Source: Cloeon dipterum
Lineage: Eukaryota > Arthropoda > Insecta > Ephemeroptera > Baetidae
Length of the DNA stretch: 64,000 nt
Assembly (NCBI RefSeq): GCF_949628265.1
Contig: NC_088790.1
Coordinates: 9,924,545-9,988,544, forward strand
Direction: 5' to 3'
Both the position numbers and the translations under genes were made by a program. The notes beneath the pieces are model-generated. The model was not told the DNA's origin, did no database searches, and saw only the letters and a program-made list of their open reading frames with translations. This document shows positions 1 through 11,726 of the stretch, piece by piece. Positions within the stretch are counted from its first letter, which is position 1. Every line of letters starts with the position of its first letter.

Positions 1-1482
1 GGCAACGTGTGCGCCGACCACGAGTGCCAGGAGCACGCCAAGAACGCGTGCAGCCGGCTGCACGCGTGCGGCCACATGTGCGGCGGCGTGCAGGCCGAAT
101 CGCCGTGTCTGCCCTGCCTGCACGGCTGCTCCGACGAGCCCAACCTCAAGCAGGACGCCGATGACATGTGCATGATCTGTTTCACCGACGCGCTCGCCTG
201 CGCACCCGCCGTACAGCTCAAGTGCGGACACGTCTTCCACATGCACTGCTGCAAGAACGCGCTCGTCAAGCGCTGGGCCGGGCCCAGGATCACCTTTTCC
301 TTTGCGCACTGCCCTATTTGTAAGGTAAGTTTGGAGGAGATTATAATATTTTGTCTCCTGGACATATTTATTTGCTTATCAAAGTTCTGGAACATTCTAT
401 AAAAATTATCAAAACTTGAATTTCAGAGCGACGTGGAACACCCAGTTCTGAACATACTGCTGGCGCCAATCAGGGAACTGTATGAGGATGTGAGACGAAA
501 GGCCCTGATGCGCCTGGAGTACGAAGGCCTCAACCGGGCCGGCCGGACGCACAAAGATCCTGCGGCTTACGCCATGGACAAATACGCCTACTACGTTTGC
601 TTCAAATGCAAGAAGGTGACGTTTCTAATTACCTCTTGTTAATTCAACATTTTTTTATCATTTATTTCCTCCAGGCCTACTACGGCGGGGAAGCCAGGTG
701 CGACGCAGACGCTGGCATCACCGAAGACTACGACCCCTCGGAGCTTGTTTGCGGTGCGTGCAGCGACGTGTCTAGAGCCCAAATGTGTCCTAAGGTTTGT
801 TCATCTTATAAAATTATAAAATTTGTGTATTGAATGAGCTTAAATTTCAGCACGGAACCGACTTCTTGGAGTACAAGTGCCGCTACTGCTGCTCCGTGGC
901 CGTTTTCTTCTGCTTTGGCACCACTCACTTCTGCAACGCGTGCCACGACGACTTCCAGCGGGTCACCAACCTGCCCAAACACGAACTCCCCCACTGCCCA
1001 GCAGGTAAGATGAAAAATCTACGTAGAATAAATTATGCTCTGGTATCTATTTAGTTGCAAAAAGGGAGAAAATTTTTCTTGCGGTCAGAAAAAAAATCAG
1101 GAGATTGCATAGTATTGAAGTGTTTTGCTAAAAATTAATTATTAATTCTTACTTTGACACAAAAAAGAGATGACTTTCAAATTAAATCAATCACGCATAC
1201 ATTTTTCCTTTTACTTTTTTAAGTCATCTATTTTTGTCATTTTTTTTTATTTACAGATGTGTGTTAGTTTGATTACAAGTTAATTATTTTACATCACTTT
1301 TTTGTGTTCGTGCAGATTTGTTTGTTGCTTATCCTTATACTCAGTTTATTTTTCTTCTATTTGTAGGCCCTAGAGCCAAGCAGCTGGAAGGCGAGGAGTG
1401 TCCGCTACACATCAAGCATCCCGCTACTGGAGAGGAATTTGCGCTTGGTTGCGGCGTCTGCAGAAACGCCCACACGTTCTAA
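1..1482 (+). CDS. hiw: Highwire / MYCBP2 (PAM) RCR-type E3 ubiquitin ligase, C-terminal 300 residues (5'-partial)
   Basis: Five exons: 1-324, 427-615, 675-794, 851-1004, 1367-1482 (stop TAA 1480-1482). All four introns are GT-AG; the first three are phase 0 and the last is phase 1. The gene continues to the left of the window. Seen: a Cys/His-rich stretch, then the RING domain ([10 protein letters not shown]... [11 protein letters not shown] ...CPICK), a linker containing [19 protein letters not shown], then the tandem-cysteine domain ([53 protein letters not shown]). This is essentially the vertebrate MYCBP2 C-terminus, end to end. In that family the RING and tandem-cysteine parts form the RING-Cys-relay that ubiquitinates Thr through an ester. 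The protein controls synapse growth and axon degeneration (DLK/Wallenda and NMNAT turnover). The exons are small and tightly packed; nothing is broken. Confidence 0.97.
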
Positions 1483-1725
1483 ACTGTTTTGCTTTTCACG
1501 AACAAATTGAATAAGTTTCCCCTTTTGTGAATTTCGCTTCCCAGTACATTGATAGTTACGGTATTACTGTTTTAGCTGTTACTGTTTTAATTCAGCTGTG
1601 ATTATAAATATGTGTTTGCGTCAACGCTTTGATTAATACGGATAATCTTTGTTTAAGAGAGTGCTTGATTTCTGCTCTGTTAATTCGTGCCAATAGAACA
1701 ATGTAGACACGTTTTGATAAAGCTG

Positions 1726-1731
1726 AATAAA
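1726..1731 (+). terminator. Poly(A) signal of highwire/MYCBP2
   Basis: AATAAA lies 244 nt after the highwire stop codon, giving a short 3' UTR. Confidence 0.6.
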
Positions 1732-3065
1732 TGATGCCGTTTCGCTTTACATTCATACAACTTGCAGCTGTTTTTCTTTAAACCCTTGTCAGTTTTTTAT
1801 TTATAAAAATTCATAGGCAGTATTTTGGGTCTGGCAACTGGATAGTGATTAAATACAAGCGCGAGCACAGAAATGTTTGGGCTCTCAGTAAGATTAGAAA
1901 AATATAGCATTTGCAGGCTTTCGGTTTTGTAACTTTTGTTAATTAATTCATACAATGGTAACTGTAAAGTTCTAATATTTGCTTTTCTCTGTCAGTGTAA
2001 GCAGAAATTAAAATTTCAGATTGTCATATATATCGATTTTAAAGTGGCAAGCAAAATTAATTAATATCGATTTTTAGCGTTAAAGGTCAAGGGGTCCCAA
2101 GGGTACATTAATGCGGTTTGAAAAAAAACTATTAATCTAATAATGATAAGGGAAATTAGTTTTCAATGAAAAAACACTCAATTTAGATTCACACTTTTTT
2201 ATTTAATATCCCGAACAGAGTCCTGCCACTGAACAACATTTTGCTTCATCTTACATCTAAAAAGTAACTATCTAGGAAATTTTAATTAGCACACATATAG
2301 TATTTTAAACAGTATATATATGATACAAAAAATTTGTAGCATGTTAGTGTTGATTATACCATGCGATTTGCGAAAACAGTCATCGGCAGTAACAATACAC
2401 AACCGAGGTCAATAAGAAAAAGAATAATAGGTTTCAAATGAACATTCTGTCAGCTAAATGCCACGTTAATAAGAAAATTCATGAATCTACAAATGAAAAT
2501 CTTTAAGGTTCTTCAGAGCATTAGAGCAACTCAGTCCCTATTTGTTGCCATAATTACGTCACTTCAATCCATGACTTAATACTGGTAACACTAATTTTTT
2601 AGTGGAACATAATTTAATATTAAAAATGATCTGCTGTTCAAATGTTAACTTGTTTGCGAATTAGCATTATAGAGGCAGCATACACATCTACAACTTAATC
2701 GTTAAGAATAATTAATCAGGTCTAGTGTAAATATCAACTTTAGACCACACAAAAAGTTAATAATATGCCAGTTTCTTTAAGCGTGGTTTTGCATCGGTAT
2801 AGATCTCTCTCAGCGGGTGAGCGGGGTAATATCAAAGGAAGGTTTGTGACGCTGCGCACAGCTCAAAGAGTAATCGACAATCGGAAAATATGACACGGAT
2901 CAGGTGAAAAATCTTGCAGAAGGCTAGATGACTTTGGCAATATTATTTGGTATACGTATGTAAACTTATCAGTGGCCAAGGTGAGGGAACGATTAGATTT
3001 GAATGTGAAATTATGGTGCCTCAAATCACAATAAATCTTGTTTTGAATACGCTCGCAGAGAACAA
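1732..3065. other. Convergent intergenic / 3' UTR region
   Basis: AT-rich DNA between the ends of highwire (+) and LITAF-1 (-). A minus-strand AATAAA at 2198-2203 could end the LITAF-1 mRNA, giving a 3' UTR of about 860 nt. No ORF of interest. Confidence 0.5.
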
Positions 3066-6000
3066 CTAGCCGTTGTATGTGCCGATCAAGGCTTTGCAGC
3101 TGGGGCAGGTGTGGTCCGTCTTTTTGCACGCGTCAAAGCAGTACGGCAAGCAGCAGCAGAACCAGAATCTGCGGACAGTCAAAAATTCAATGAAAAATCA
3201 GTGAATTTAAATGATAATACTATTTGACAAATTAAACTAAAAACTAAAAAAATGGTCCAGATAGTTCAAAAAAAGGCTTGGTCTTTTGGTTACCAAATTA
3301 AGTCTGAAATTGTAAAAAAGAGTGATTTGAAACTTGATCTCAAATTTACGTTGGTATTTAATAATACACGTACATGATTAATTAACTTCTATGAGGACAT
3401 AGTACAAAACGTATCATAAGTAGTCGCAATCGTCAGAAAAAAGCTCAACTCTAATCAGAGCTAGAGAGTATAGGCTTCTCTGCTAAACCTTAGTATTAGA
3501 ATTCCGTTAATTCTGATCAACTTTTGTAAGAATTCAAACAGTTTTATTTCCGACGGTTTTAATTTCTGGGACAATCCTACTCTAACTGAGTAACTGGAAA
3601 CATGTAATTTCAAGCAATTGGTACAAATATTAGCGGGAAAATTTATACGTACTTTTTTAATTTATAATTTGTTCTCGTATTTGAATTCCAATTTAGAATT
3701 ATTCAACCGATATTATTTGTCTCTATAAACAATTTCATTAGAATTTGAGTGCATGGTCTTGCTGTACGTTCTGCTGTTGCGTGCAAATCTATGCTTCTGT
3801 CAATGTTCACATAAAGCCTACAAAAGTAATTATCATTTTAAATACATTTTCATTTCACTTTTTTCACACAGTTAAATTTTAATATGGCGGTAACAACGCT
3901 TTGGGCTGGAACAAATAACACTTTGGTGCTCCTCAAGGGAACCATAAGTATCCTTTCGCCTTGACATGCAATTTGTTTTCCTCAAATGTGTTCACTTTTG
4001 TGATATTTATTTTATTTCTAGCTACGGACTGCATAAACATTTTAGGAAAAAACATTAAAATCAGTCTAAAAATATAAGTTTTGTTCATTCGTAATGATTT
4101 TCAGAATAAAGACTCCCCTTGAAGAGAATAATCGATTGAAGGGTCAACTTTACTCTCTAAAAATTCTAGGATATTTTACCATGGAGTGTAATGCAGTCGC
4201 CACTATAGTTATATTGATATTATTAAAATAATTAATAACAGTTATAACCTTTTATATATATTATTCTTAAAGCTGATAAAATTGTCAATATTTTTCAAAT
4301 TGACATTTTTAGTAATTTGTTTTCTTTTGAACGGGAATTTCAAGGTGGCCATGGTAATAAGTATTAGAAAGGGGGAAAAGATGTTTATTAAATTTTGGTC
4401 GCAATTCATTACAGTTACCGCAAGATATTTTTCGAGCACATTTACCAGCAGAATATTTTAAAGGCCTTTCACAAACTAAAATTTCAATAATTCCAGTTTT
4501 GAACTAAACTCGCACTCCCCGAGAAATAAATAAATTTAATTTTTAATACGATTTTTATCAGACAAGTTAATTGAAAAGAAAAAAGAACATGCCCAGTGAG
4601 GCAGAGGGCGATACATCCAAGGTGGGCCATCGACTTGGGCGTCGTGACGGTCATGGTCTTGACCTCGGCGCCGCAGTTGGGGCAGGCGGTGTGGATCGGA
4701 CTCGGGCCCACCATCACCACGTTAACAACGTGCATCTGATGGACGATGGGGCCGCCGCCGCCGGGCACGGTATGGGACGGCGCCGGATGCAGCGGCTGCA
4801 CATTCATGATCGGTTGAGCTGAAACATACAATCAGAAATTTCTCAGAAAAGGACTGATTTTTTTAAGTTGAATTCCTATCATGAAGAACAACCTTGGCGG
4901 CGATCTGTGCTTGAAGAAAGGATATTTTGCAAAACGTGTTTGTTGAGGAAATTAAATCAGAAACATTTCAAATCAAATTATATTAAACACAAATCGTGTA
5001 CAACTAAACGTTGTCTATAAAATCATTTGTTTATATAAATAGATTTAGCAGAATTAGCTGCTTCTGTCATTAGTCAACTAGTTTGGTTACTATCAAAGCT
5101 TTGAAAGTGGAAAAAAATCATATTTTTACCACTAAGATTGCAAACTCGACTTCCTTCAATGCTTCCGTTAGTTCGTGAGTAAATTTAATATAAAAAAAAG
5201 TACTATATGCACTAAACTTGCTTTCAAAACTGATTATTAACAATTTATATATCGGCCGAAAGAAATTCAAAACATTGCAGGCGTCAATCAGAACTTTTTA
5301 AAGTCAATATTTCGTAAAAATAAATTATTTATAATTTAACAGAACTGTAAACCACATTTGTGATAGAAAATAAATGTGCGAAAACATCAGAAACATTTCA
5401 AATAAATTTTTACCGTCATCTATCACTGTCTTGTTTTTCCTGATTTTCACATTATGTAAAAGTTGGTGACCCAAAGAATATTTTGCTTAATTTTTTAGTA
5501 CTTCCCGGATTTTACGGTTTTGTGAAAAAAATAATCGAACATATCTTGGAGTCTATTGAAGATATCGAGTTGAATCAAACTTCATCTGAAGTAACGTTTT
5601 GGCCAAAAAATTTGGTAGGCCAAAGGTCAAGGTCACAAGTCACACATTTTTAATTTCTAGTTGAAAATAAAATTTCGGAAAATTTTCAAGCAAAACATAA
5701 AAAAATGCTCAAAACTGTAATATTAACCTAACCTGAGATTTTTGCGACGGCGACAGATATTTTGTTAATGAGATTTTTCCTGGTTAAAGGTAAAAAAAAT
5801 GCACGGCTTTGAGTCGAAAATCGAAATATCAAAAGCACGCGAGATCTTGGTCTCGGCTTCTGCTGATCAAAATTGCCAAAACTGCATTCTCCCTTGGTAC
5901 TCCCTGACGGTCTAAAAAGGTTTTGAGGGTGCTGTTTCCCCACCCCTTTTTATACCCTCCTCTCCCTCCTCCAATCGTCTTAGAAAATGATTGAAATAAT

Positions 6001-7613
6001 CATAAAAATTTGTTAAACAATTTTAGTTAGTTCAATCACGCATTTGGAGAATGAAATGTCAATGTTCATGCCGCAAAAATAATTTCCGTTGGACAACTAG
6101 TCAACGATTAATGATTGCCATAAATCATTTTTCCTGCGATTTTTACACCGTAGCTGACTCTAAATGTTAGAAATTACCTTACCTAATCTACCTCTAATTC
6201 ACCCCTTTCCAATTTAAAAATTACTTATCAAGGATAAAAATTGAACAAACTCGCCCAGTCTAGTCAAATTAATTGTAAAATGCCGGATAAATTATTTTCA
6301 ACCCGTTTTCTGCTTTCAGCCGCATCTTCTGATCTTGGATCATGGATGCCAAAAAAGGCTCCAAATGCGGCCGAAACATGGTTGAGATGAACAATTTAAA
6401 ATGTTATAGCCAATCAAGGTAAATTTCATTTGATTTCTAGTATTTTTCCGAAAATTTTTGGGCATTTGTTATCTTAACTACTGATTTTAAAATTTATTTT
6501 GGTCTGGTTTCGGTATGCAGTGCGTGCAGACCCCGACATATATTTTTTGCTCATCAAATAATTATAATGGCTCCGTTGTCGTGTTTTCATGCGTCATGCT
6601 GACCTCAAGGCATTGCCAAAAGAAGATGCTAAAGAGTGTCCTAAACTCAACTTCCTTCAATGCTTCCGTTTGTTCGTGAGTAAATTTAATATAATAAAAG
6701 TATACATGCACTTAACTTGCTTTCAAAACTGATTTATTTATCAGCCGAAAGAAATTCAAAACATTGCAGACGTCAGTCAAAACTTTTTAAAGTCATTATT
6801 TCGTAAAGAAAATATATTTATAATTTGACAGAACTGTACACCAAATTTGTGAAGGAAAATAAAGGTAATACGAAAACATTATTGGAAGAAAAGTCTGAAT
6901 TATTACAATTAATATTATTTTGATATATCATACAACAAACGATTTCCTGAGCAGAAAGATTTTCCACAAGATTTCATTTAGCTCTTTATCAGAAAAATAT
7001 TGATCTTTGTTGAGTGAAAGTGAAATCGTTTGATATTGTAATATGATACTATAGTTAAATAAATATTGTGGTACATATATCATACCGTAATTTCTCGAAA
7101 AACATTTCGGTGTCCTACACGTCCTACAGGCACCAGCACGTGATTGTGAGTAGCTTATATGTGCCCGCACTACATAGCTAATAATGTATTTAAATACGGA
7201 AAGGCACTACTGTATTTCGCTGAATGACGCAGTCTCGCAAAAAATCTTACGAAGCTTTAGTATCATCTCAAATAATTTAGTCTCATAAGGAAGAGATTTC
7301 AAGTTTTGTTTTGAATATTTTCCTCTTCGGCAGCGAAGAGTCTATAATTTTATGTATACATACATAGAGCCAGACGTAATTAACATGTATATAAGCGACC
7401 GGGTCCAAGCACGCAACAATTACATACGCGCTCGCACAAGCAAAAAAGGATTCGCATTCAGCATGATAAAATGAACTTACTGGTGCCTCCAGTGTGCGGC
7501 ACGTTCCAGCCGACGTTGCCGGGGCCGGGACCTCCGCCGATGGCTTCGTGGTACGACGGGGGTGCGTTCGGTGGCTGCATTTTCCCTTCGAACGGGGCGG
7601 ACGGCTGATGCAT
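3066..7613 (-). CDS. LITAF-like protein 1 (LITAF domain, PSAP and PPSY motifs)
   Basis: Three coding exons on the minus strand: 7613-7481, 4818-4593, 3168-3066; 153 aa. The first in-frame ATG is at 7613; no ATG precedes it in the open frame. The N-terminus carries PSAP (residues 4-7) and PPSY (about 18-21), the motifs that in mammalian LITAF bind TSG101 and Nedd4/Itch. A Pro/Gly-rich linker follows. The LITAF domain has the first zinc half-site CPNC, a hydrophobic amphipathic stretch ending FWFCCCLPYCFD, then DHTCPSC and GTY near the C-terminus. Family role: monotopic protein on the cytosolic face of late endosomes and lysosomes. Intron 1 is phase 1 (2.66 kb) and intron 2 phase 2 (1.42 kb). 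Intron 2 must use a GC donor (TGG|GCATGT), because the nearby GT would put the last exon out of frame. Confidence 0.9.
3169..4592 (-). other. LITAF-1 intron 2 (GC-AG)
   Basis: AT-rich intron with GC donor at 4592-4591 and AG acceptor at 3170-3169. No coding exon or recognisable element seen inside. Confidence 0.6.
5142..5390. repeat. Intronic direct repeat, copy A
   Basis: About 80-85% identical by eye to 6644-6880, in the same orientation. Shared landmarks include ACTTCCTTCAATGCTTCCGT, GTTCGTGAGTAAATTTAATA and GAAATTCAAAACATTGCAG. No ORF and no clear terminal repeats. It may be a fragment of a dispersed non-autonomous element. Confidence 0.75.
5624..5635 (+). promoter_or_regulatory. AGGTCA direct repeat / FTZ-F1-type (SF-1) site
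   Basis: Two AGGTCA half-sites with zero spacing. The second with its flank reads TCAAGGTCA, the extended monomer site of FTZ-F1/SF-1 and ERR-class receptors. It lies in LITAF-1 intron 1. A single match in AT-rich DNA can occur by chance. Confidence 0.3.
6644..6880. repeat. Intronic direct repeat, copy B
   Basis: Second copy of the 5142-5390 block, differing by scattered substitutions and small indels, which suggests a duplication that is not very recent. Confidence 0.75.
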
Positions 7614-8524
7614 GAGGATGTTCGCCGACCTGACGAGACCGGTCGATAAAAGGTGCTTTGACGGCTGACGACCTTCACTTTGTACTACGGCCGAGGCCTG
7701 TTTGTGACTTTGTGTTGTTTTCCTGTCTGCGAATCTGGGTGGGGCGGCGCCACTGATAGTTCGCTTCAATACTCGCCGAGAAACAGCGCCACTGATGGCA
7801 TCATTTTGGCGGGAAGGGAAGTTGGTATGATCCGTCCAGTGTCCAGTGTCCTGTCCGCGTTCTCTTTCTCACAATCAGATCCTCTCCGCTTGCTAGCATC
7901 TTGCTCAAATTTGTTTAGCATTCACTCTTATTGCAAGTTATATAAATATGCTGCTTCTCTATATTGCGACTTTTGCGACAGCTAAAAATACGAAAAATAA
8001 AAATACGAAAAATACACCCACCAATCTTCAAATTATAAATTATGTAAATTATGCTGAAGTCCTAGCATTAAGTAAACAGAAAACACCTCGATAAATCGAA
8101 AAACCAAATTTAATTTAATTTTATCTAAATTTCTATGAACAGAACGAACAGAATAGCGTTGCTGTCAGCGAAATTGATAAGCAAGAAAGCGTACAGTACA
8201 AAATAATTGAGCCATTATATAGCATAAATTATTAATTAGTACTTTTTTTCCTTTTTGTAGAACTGTTTTTAATTATTCTGTAATAAAAAAACTTGACTTT
8301 TCTCTAATTTTTAATAACCACGAAGATAATTTATCACTCTACGCAGCTTAACAAACTTTAAAAAAAATCTCTTAAATTTCCCTTAAATTATACATAATAA
8401 TATGGAAAGCTGCTTAAAAACAATTTGTTTTTTTTTCTGAAAAGAAGGTCGGAATTTAATTGGCAAATTTTAAAAATTACAAGTAAGTCACAAGGATGAA
8501 GGAATGGTACAGCAGAGATTAGTC
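7614..8524. other. Intergenic LITAF-1 / LITAF-2, probable LITAF-1 5' region
   Basis: The part next to the LITAF-1 start (to about 7860) is GC-richer and probably 5' UTR and promoter. GCGCCACTGAT occurs twice, about 42 bp apart (near 7748 and 7789). From 7980 on it is AT-rich and featureless. Confidence 0.4.
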
Positions 8525-10333
8525 TTATAAGCCGCTGATGTAAACTCCAACCAAAGCATCACAATTGGGGCAGGTATGCTCCACCTTTCTGAGCGAGTCA
8601 AAGCAATACGGCAAGCAGCAGCAAAACCAACACCTTCAAAATGCTCAGTCGAATGAACAAAGAAAAAAATTCAGTCAGTGGCGAAGAATACCCAAAAACC
8701 ACGAGAGCTCCGCAGATGATGTGGGCGAGGAGGCGCGGCTTCTCCTCAGTTATGGTCACCACGTTTTCCATGCAGTTGGGACAGGTCACCCTGATCGGGG
8801 TTCTGTTCAGCACCGCGCTGATGATCACAAACTCTTGCGCGGAGGAAGGCTGCACAGCTGAAATCAACCTGGTATTATTACAAATTTGCACTTTCATATG
8901 AGTGGCAACATCGTCGAGATCAGTAAAAGCAGGAAAATATTTAAAGGAAAAACGTGTTAATAGTTTTTGATCACTCTCTTTAGCTAATAGATTTCTATAC
9001 TGCTTTATTTAAGTCCTAATTCAGTTTAATCTCATATTCCCTTTTTACAAAAGATGAAATTGGAAAATAATGATAAATGTTAAAAAAGACGCAATAGCAG
9101 TTGAGTTAACCTTACAATAATAAGAAAATAAAATTTTTTCCCCATATAGCTTCAATTTTTCAGGAAACTAAATCATGATACTGGCAGCGCTATGGTAATT
9201 TCGGTAATTTCATCACTCGTCGTTTTCAAATTAATCATTTTCATGCATGTAATAACTCAATAAATGGACCTAATTGATAGCAGAGTAAAATCAAAATTTG
9301 ATAGAAATCAAATTTTCTCTTAGCTAGATTTTAAATGCTTTAAAATACAGTTTTCAAAATGGAACTTAATAGCAGGGATTCATTGAGTCAATCATTTGTT
9401 GAATTTAGCAACAGTTCTAAACAATGTACAGTATACAATAATTAAATCAGGACCAAAGAACAGTTAAATTTTAGATTTTGTCCAAAATCTGAAAAAATGT
9501 AACGGTTTCTCGGACGCTTGATTTCGACATACTCTCTTTGATCTATTCAACAGAGAGCTAGCTATAAAAAATATCCATTGATATCTGGTCGAATAAATAA
9601 TAATAATAATCTCTTTATCATGATTTTTAAAAGTGCTCACCATAAATGACTAGCACGGAAGAATTTTTCTCACAAATTTAAACGGCAACCTGGAAAATTT
9701 TAATATTTTTAGCCGTATTTTATATCTGTTGTAACAGTAAAAATGATTTTCTTAAATTTTCTGTTTACAGCATTACGACATTAACGTCCCCTAAAGTTGG
9801 ATTAACAAGCGCAACACTGATTTGCATTATTTACTTCTTTTTAAAGCCTACTTTGGGTTGAAAACACAACTAAGACATGACTAAAAGTAAAGAGTGAATC
9901 AAAATTTGACTGTGCGCGTGTCCAATGTTTTTGAAAATTTAGAGCACTGTTCTTTGATTATTTTCCACGGCAGATTTTGATTCCTCCTTTATCAAAAATA
10001 AACAAAGATTTCAAGTAGAGATCCAGTGTGATTAGCCGTGCCAATTTTCTAAAAAAAACTTACAGATTGTTACTTGGGTAAATTTTAGGTTCAACTTAAT
10101 CTGAATAAAAACTCCATGCAATTCAACAAGCATTTTTCAACGTTTTCGCAGTAACGCATATTTTAACCGTGCGTCAATTAGTTTTAAACATTGTAAAATG
10201 AATATCGAATAAATATAAGGCTATATAGATATAGTCAGTTAAATGCTTCCTCACGCTGGTTGGGCTGTTGCTGCAGGCTGGCTTCGTAGGATGGCGGTGC
10301 ACTGGGCATGGGCACCTTTTCCTGCATCTCCAT
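8525..10333 (-). CDS. LITAF-like protein 2 (PSAP-PPSY motif retained)
   Basis: Coding exons on the minus strand: 10333-10255, 8857-8692, 8633-8525; 117 aa. The start reads MEMQEK. Residues 10-16 read PSAPPSY, the same fused TSG101- and WW-binding motif as mammalian LITAF. The LITAF domain has CPNC, a hydrophobic core, GCWFCCCLPYCFDS, then EHTCPNC and GVY. Intron 1 (8858-10254) is phase 1, and intron 2 (58 nt) is phase 2 with an ordinary GT donor. These are the same phases as in LITAF-1, so the two are duplicates of one gene. Expected role: endosomal membrane adaptor for lysosomal sorting. LITAF-1 and LITAF-2 look like the functionally standard members of the array. Confidence 0.92.
8858..10254 (-). 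other. LITAF-2 intron 1
   Basis: Donor GTGAGG at 10254, acceptor TTTCAG at 8860-8858. AT-rich, with a short (AAT)n run at about 9592-9611. Nothing else recognised. Confidence 0.6.
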
Positions 10334-11279
10334 AAGCTATGTAGCGTAATTAGGTAGCAAATTTTGCTCTCATCAGTGACAATTGCCGTGCATCGCACTA
10401 CACACAATGAAATGCTCGCTCGCACCCCACACTTGTGCCAGCGGCGCACTGAAAATAGTGTAGCAACTATATGGGATCAGTATTCAGCGCACCCACTGCC
10501 AAAGTCTGTTGCGTGCCAATAATAGAGGCACTATGGTGGTTGTCACGATTTCTCGCGATTCCCCGTCCTTTTACAAAATGCGGACAAAACTGCTGGCGAG
10601 TTTCTTACGTTACCAAGAGAGCTACATCGTTGCCCTAAATTCCTCATCTCTTCGCAACGCACAAACTATGATTTCTTCATTATGCTTGGGAAATTTTAGA
10701 TAGTAATTAGCAGTGTGTAAACAATCAAAAGCTACTAATCTGCCCATAAATTAAAAAAATACATACAAACAAAAATTTTCTTGTCTCCAAATTCTAAATC
10801 ACATCTATACTGCATTACGAATTGCGAATAACATTGGAAAGTCAAATATTTTATAATATATTTTAAATATTATACTTTGTGGGTTTTTTTATCATTAATT
10901 GATTGATTGATTGGTTTATTATCATTAATGTGTACAGATTGTGTCATAAAGTTGTTAGGTGGTTTGGGGACCATATAATATATTTCACACTTACAAGAGT
11001 TCGAGACAAATTCCTATATTTTCTGTATTAAATTAAATTTATATTATTAATATTTCAAAGGTCAAAATTGTTTTATAACAGACGCTTAGTAATGCTAGAA
11101 TTGTTGTGTATTTACTGTTTCTAATAATTACTGGCTTAAATATTTTTGCAAAGTAAAGTACAAATTTTCTAAATACTTTAATGTTCTAATATTTTGACTG
11201 AATTTTAACGCAGCTATCTCTTAAAGCAAGTTTTAATACTATAATTAAAACTCATTATGTCCTAGTCAAACTTTCGTGT
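10334..11279. other. Intergenic LITAF-2 / LITAF-3
   Basis: The first 250 bp are GC-richer and probably the LITAF-2 5' UTR and promoter. The rest is AT-rich with no supported ORF. Confidence 0.4.
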
Positions 11280-11285
11280 TTTATT
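11280..11285 (-). terminator. Poly(A) signal of LITAF-3
   Basis: AATAAA on the minus strand, 84 nt after the LITAF-3 stop codon. Confidence 0.55.
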
Positions 11286-11368
11286 TTAAAAGCAATATAA
11301 AAGAGAGATTGCAATTTTTTGCCGTCAGCATGTTTCTCAAATGTATTTATAAAAACACAAATAATCAA

Positions 11369-11713
11369 TCACTGATTGTGAACTCCAACCATGGCGTGGC
11401 ATTTCGGGCATTTGTGCTCCGTCATTTTGAATCCGTCAAGACAGAATGGGATGCAGCAGCAGGGCCAGCAGCTGAATTCATTATTTGGCGTAAATAAATT
11501 TACAAAAAGTTTGCGGTCTCACCCAATCACAGCAAGTACTATGCAGGCTATCGTGGCATTTTGGTTTGACGTTTGGGTCGTTATGGTTAACACGTCCTCT
11601 TTGCAGTTTGGACAAGTGAGGAGCATCGGACTTGGACCAACTGGTGGCGCGCAAACAACCACCATCGGCTGTACCACGGGGGGTGGTGGTGGTACTGATT
11701 CAGGCTGACTCAT
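11369..11713 (-). CDS. LITAF-like protein 3 (no PPxY motif)
   Basis: Two coding exons, 11713-11523 and 11471-11369, separated by a 51-nt phase-2 GT-AG intron; about 97 aa from the ATG at 11713. That ATG lies 13 nt inside an exon with acceptor TTTCGCAG ending at 11727, so a noncoding or short coding 5' exon exists upstream. The frame is also open back to that acceptor. The N-terminus is Ser/Pro-rich with a run of five prolines (VPPPPPVVQ). The LITAF domain is intact at its zinc half-sites (CPNC; EHKCPKC) and at GCWPCCCIPFC. The His that normally precedes the hydrophobic stretch is missing (Asn-Ala-Thr). There is no PSAP or PPxY in this exon. A 23-nt candidate exon at 12513-12535 joins in frame, but support for it is weak. 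Confidence 0.85.
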
Positions 11714-11726
11714 GGTAATGCGGTAC

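Larger units (their letters stand above)
4819..7480 (-). other. LITAF-1 intron 1
   Basis: GT-AG intron with donor GTAAGT at 7480. It holds a duplicated block of about 240 bp (5142-5390 and 6644-6880) and a nuclear-receptor-type site at 5624-5635. Otherwise AT-rich and without coding potential. Confidence 0.7.

Noticed and set aside
4571-4822. 83-codon plus-strand ORF, His/Gly-rich
   Set aside because: Antisense shadow of the LITAF-1 middle exon.
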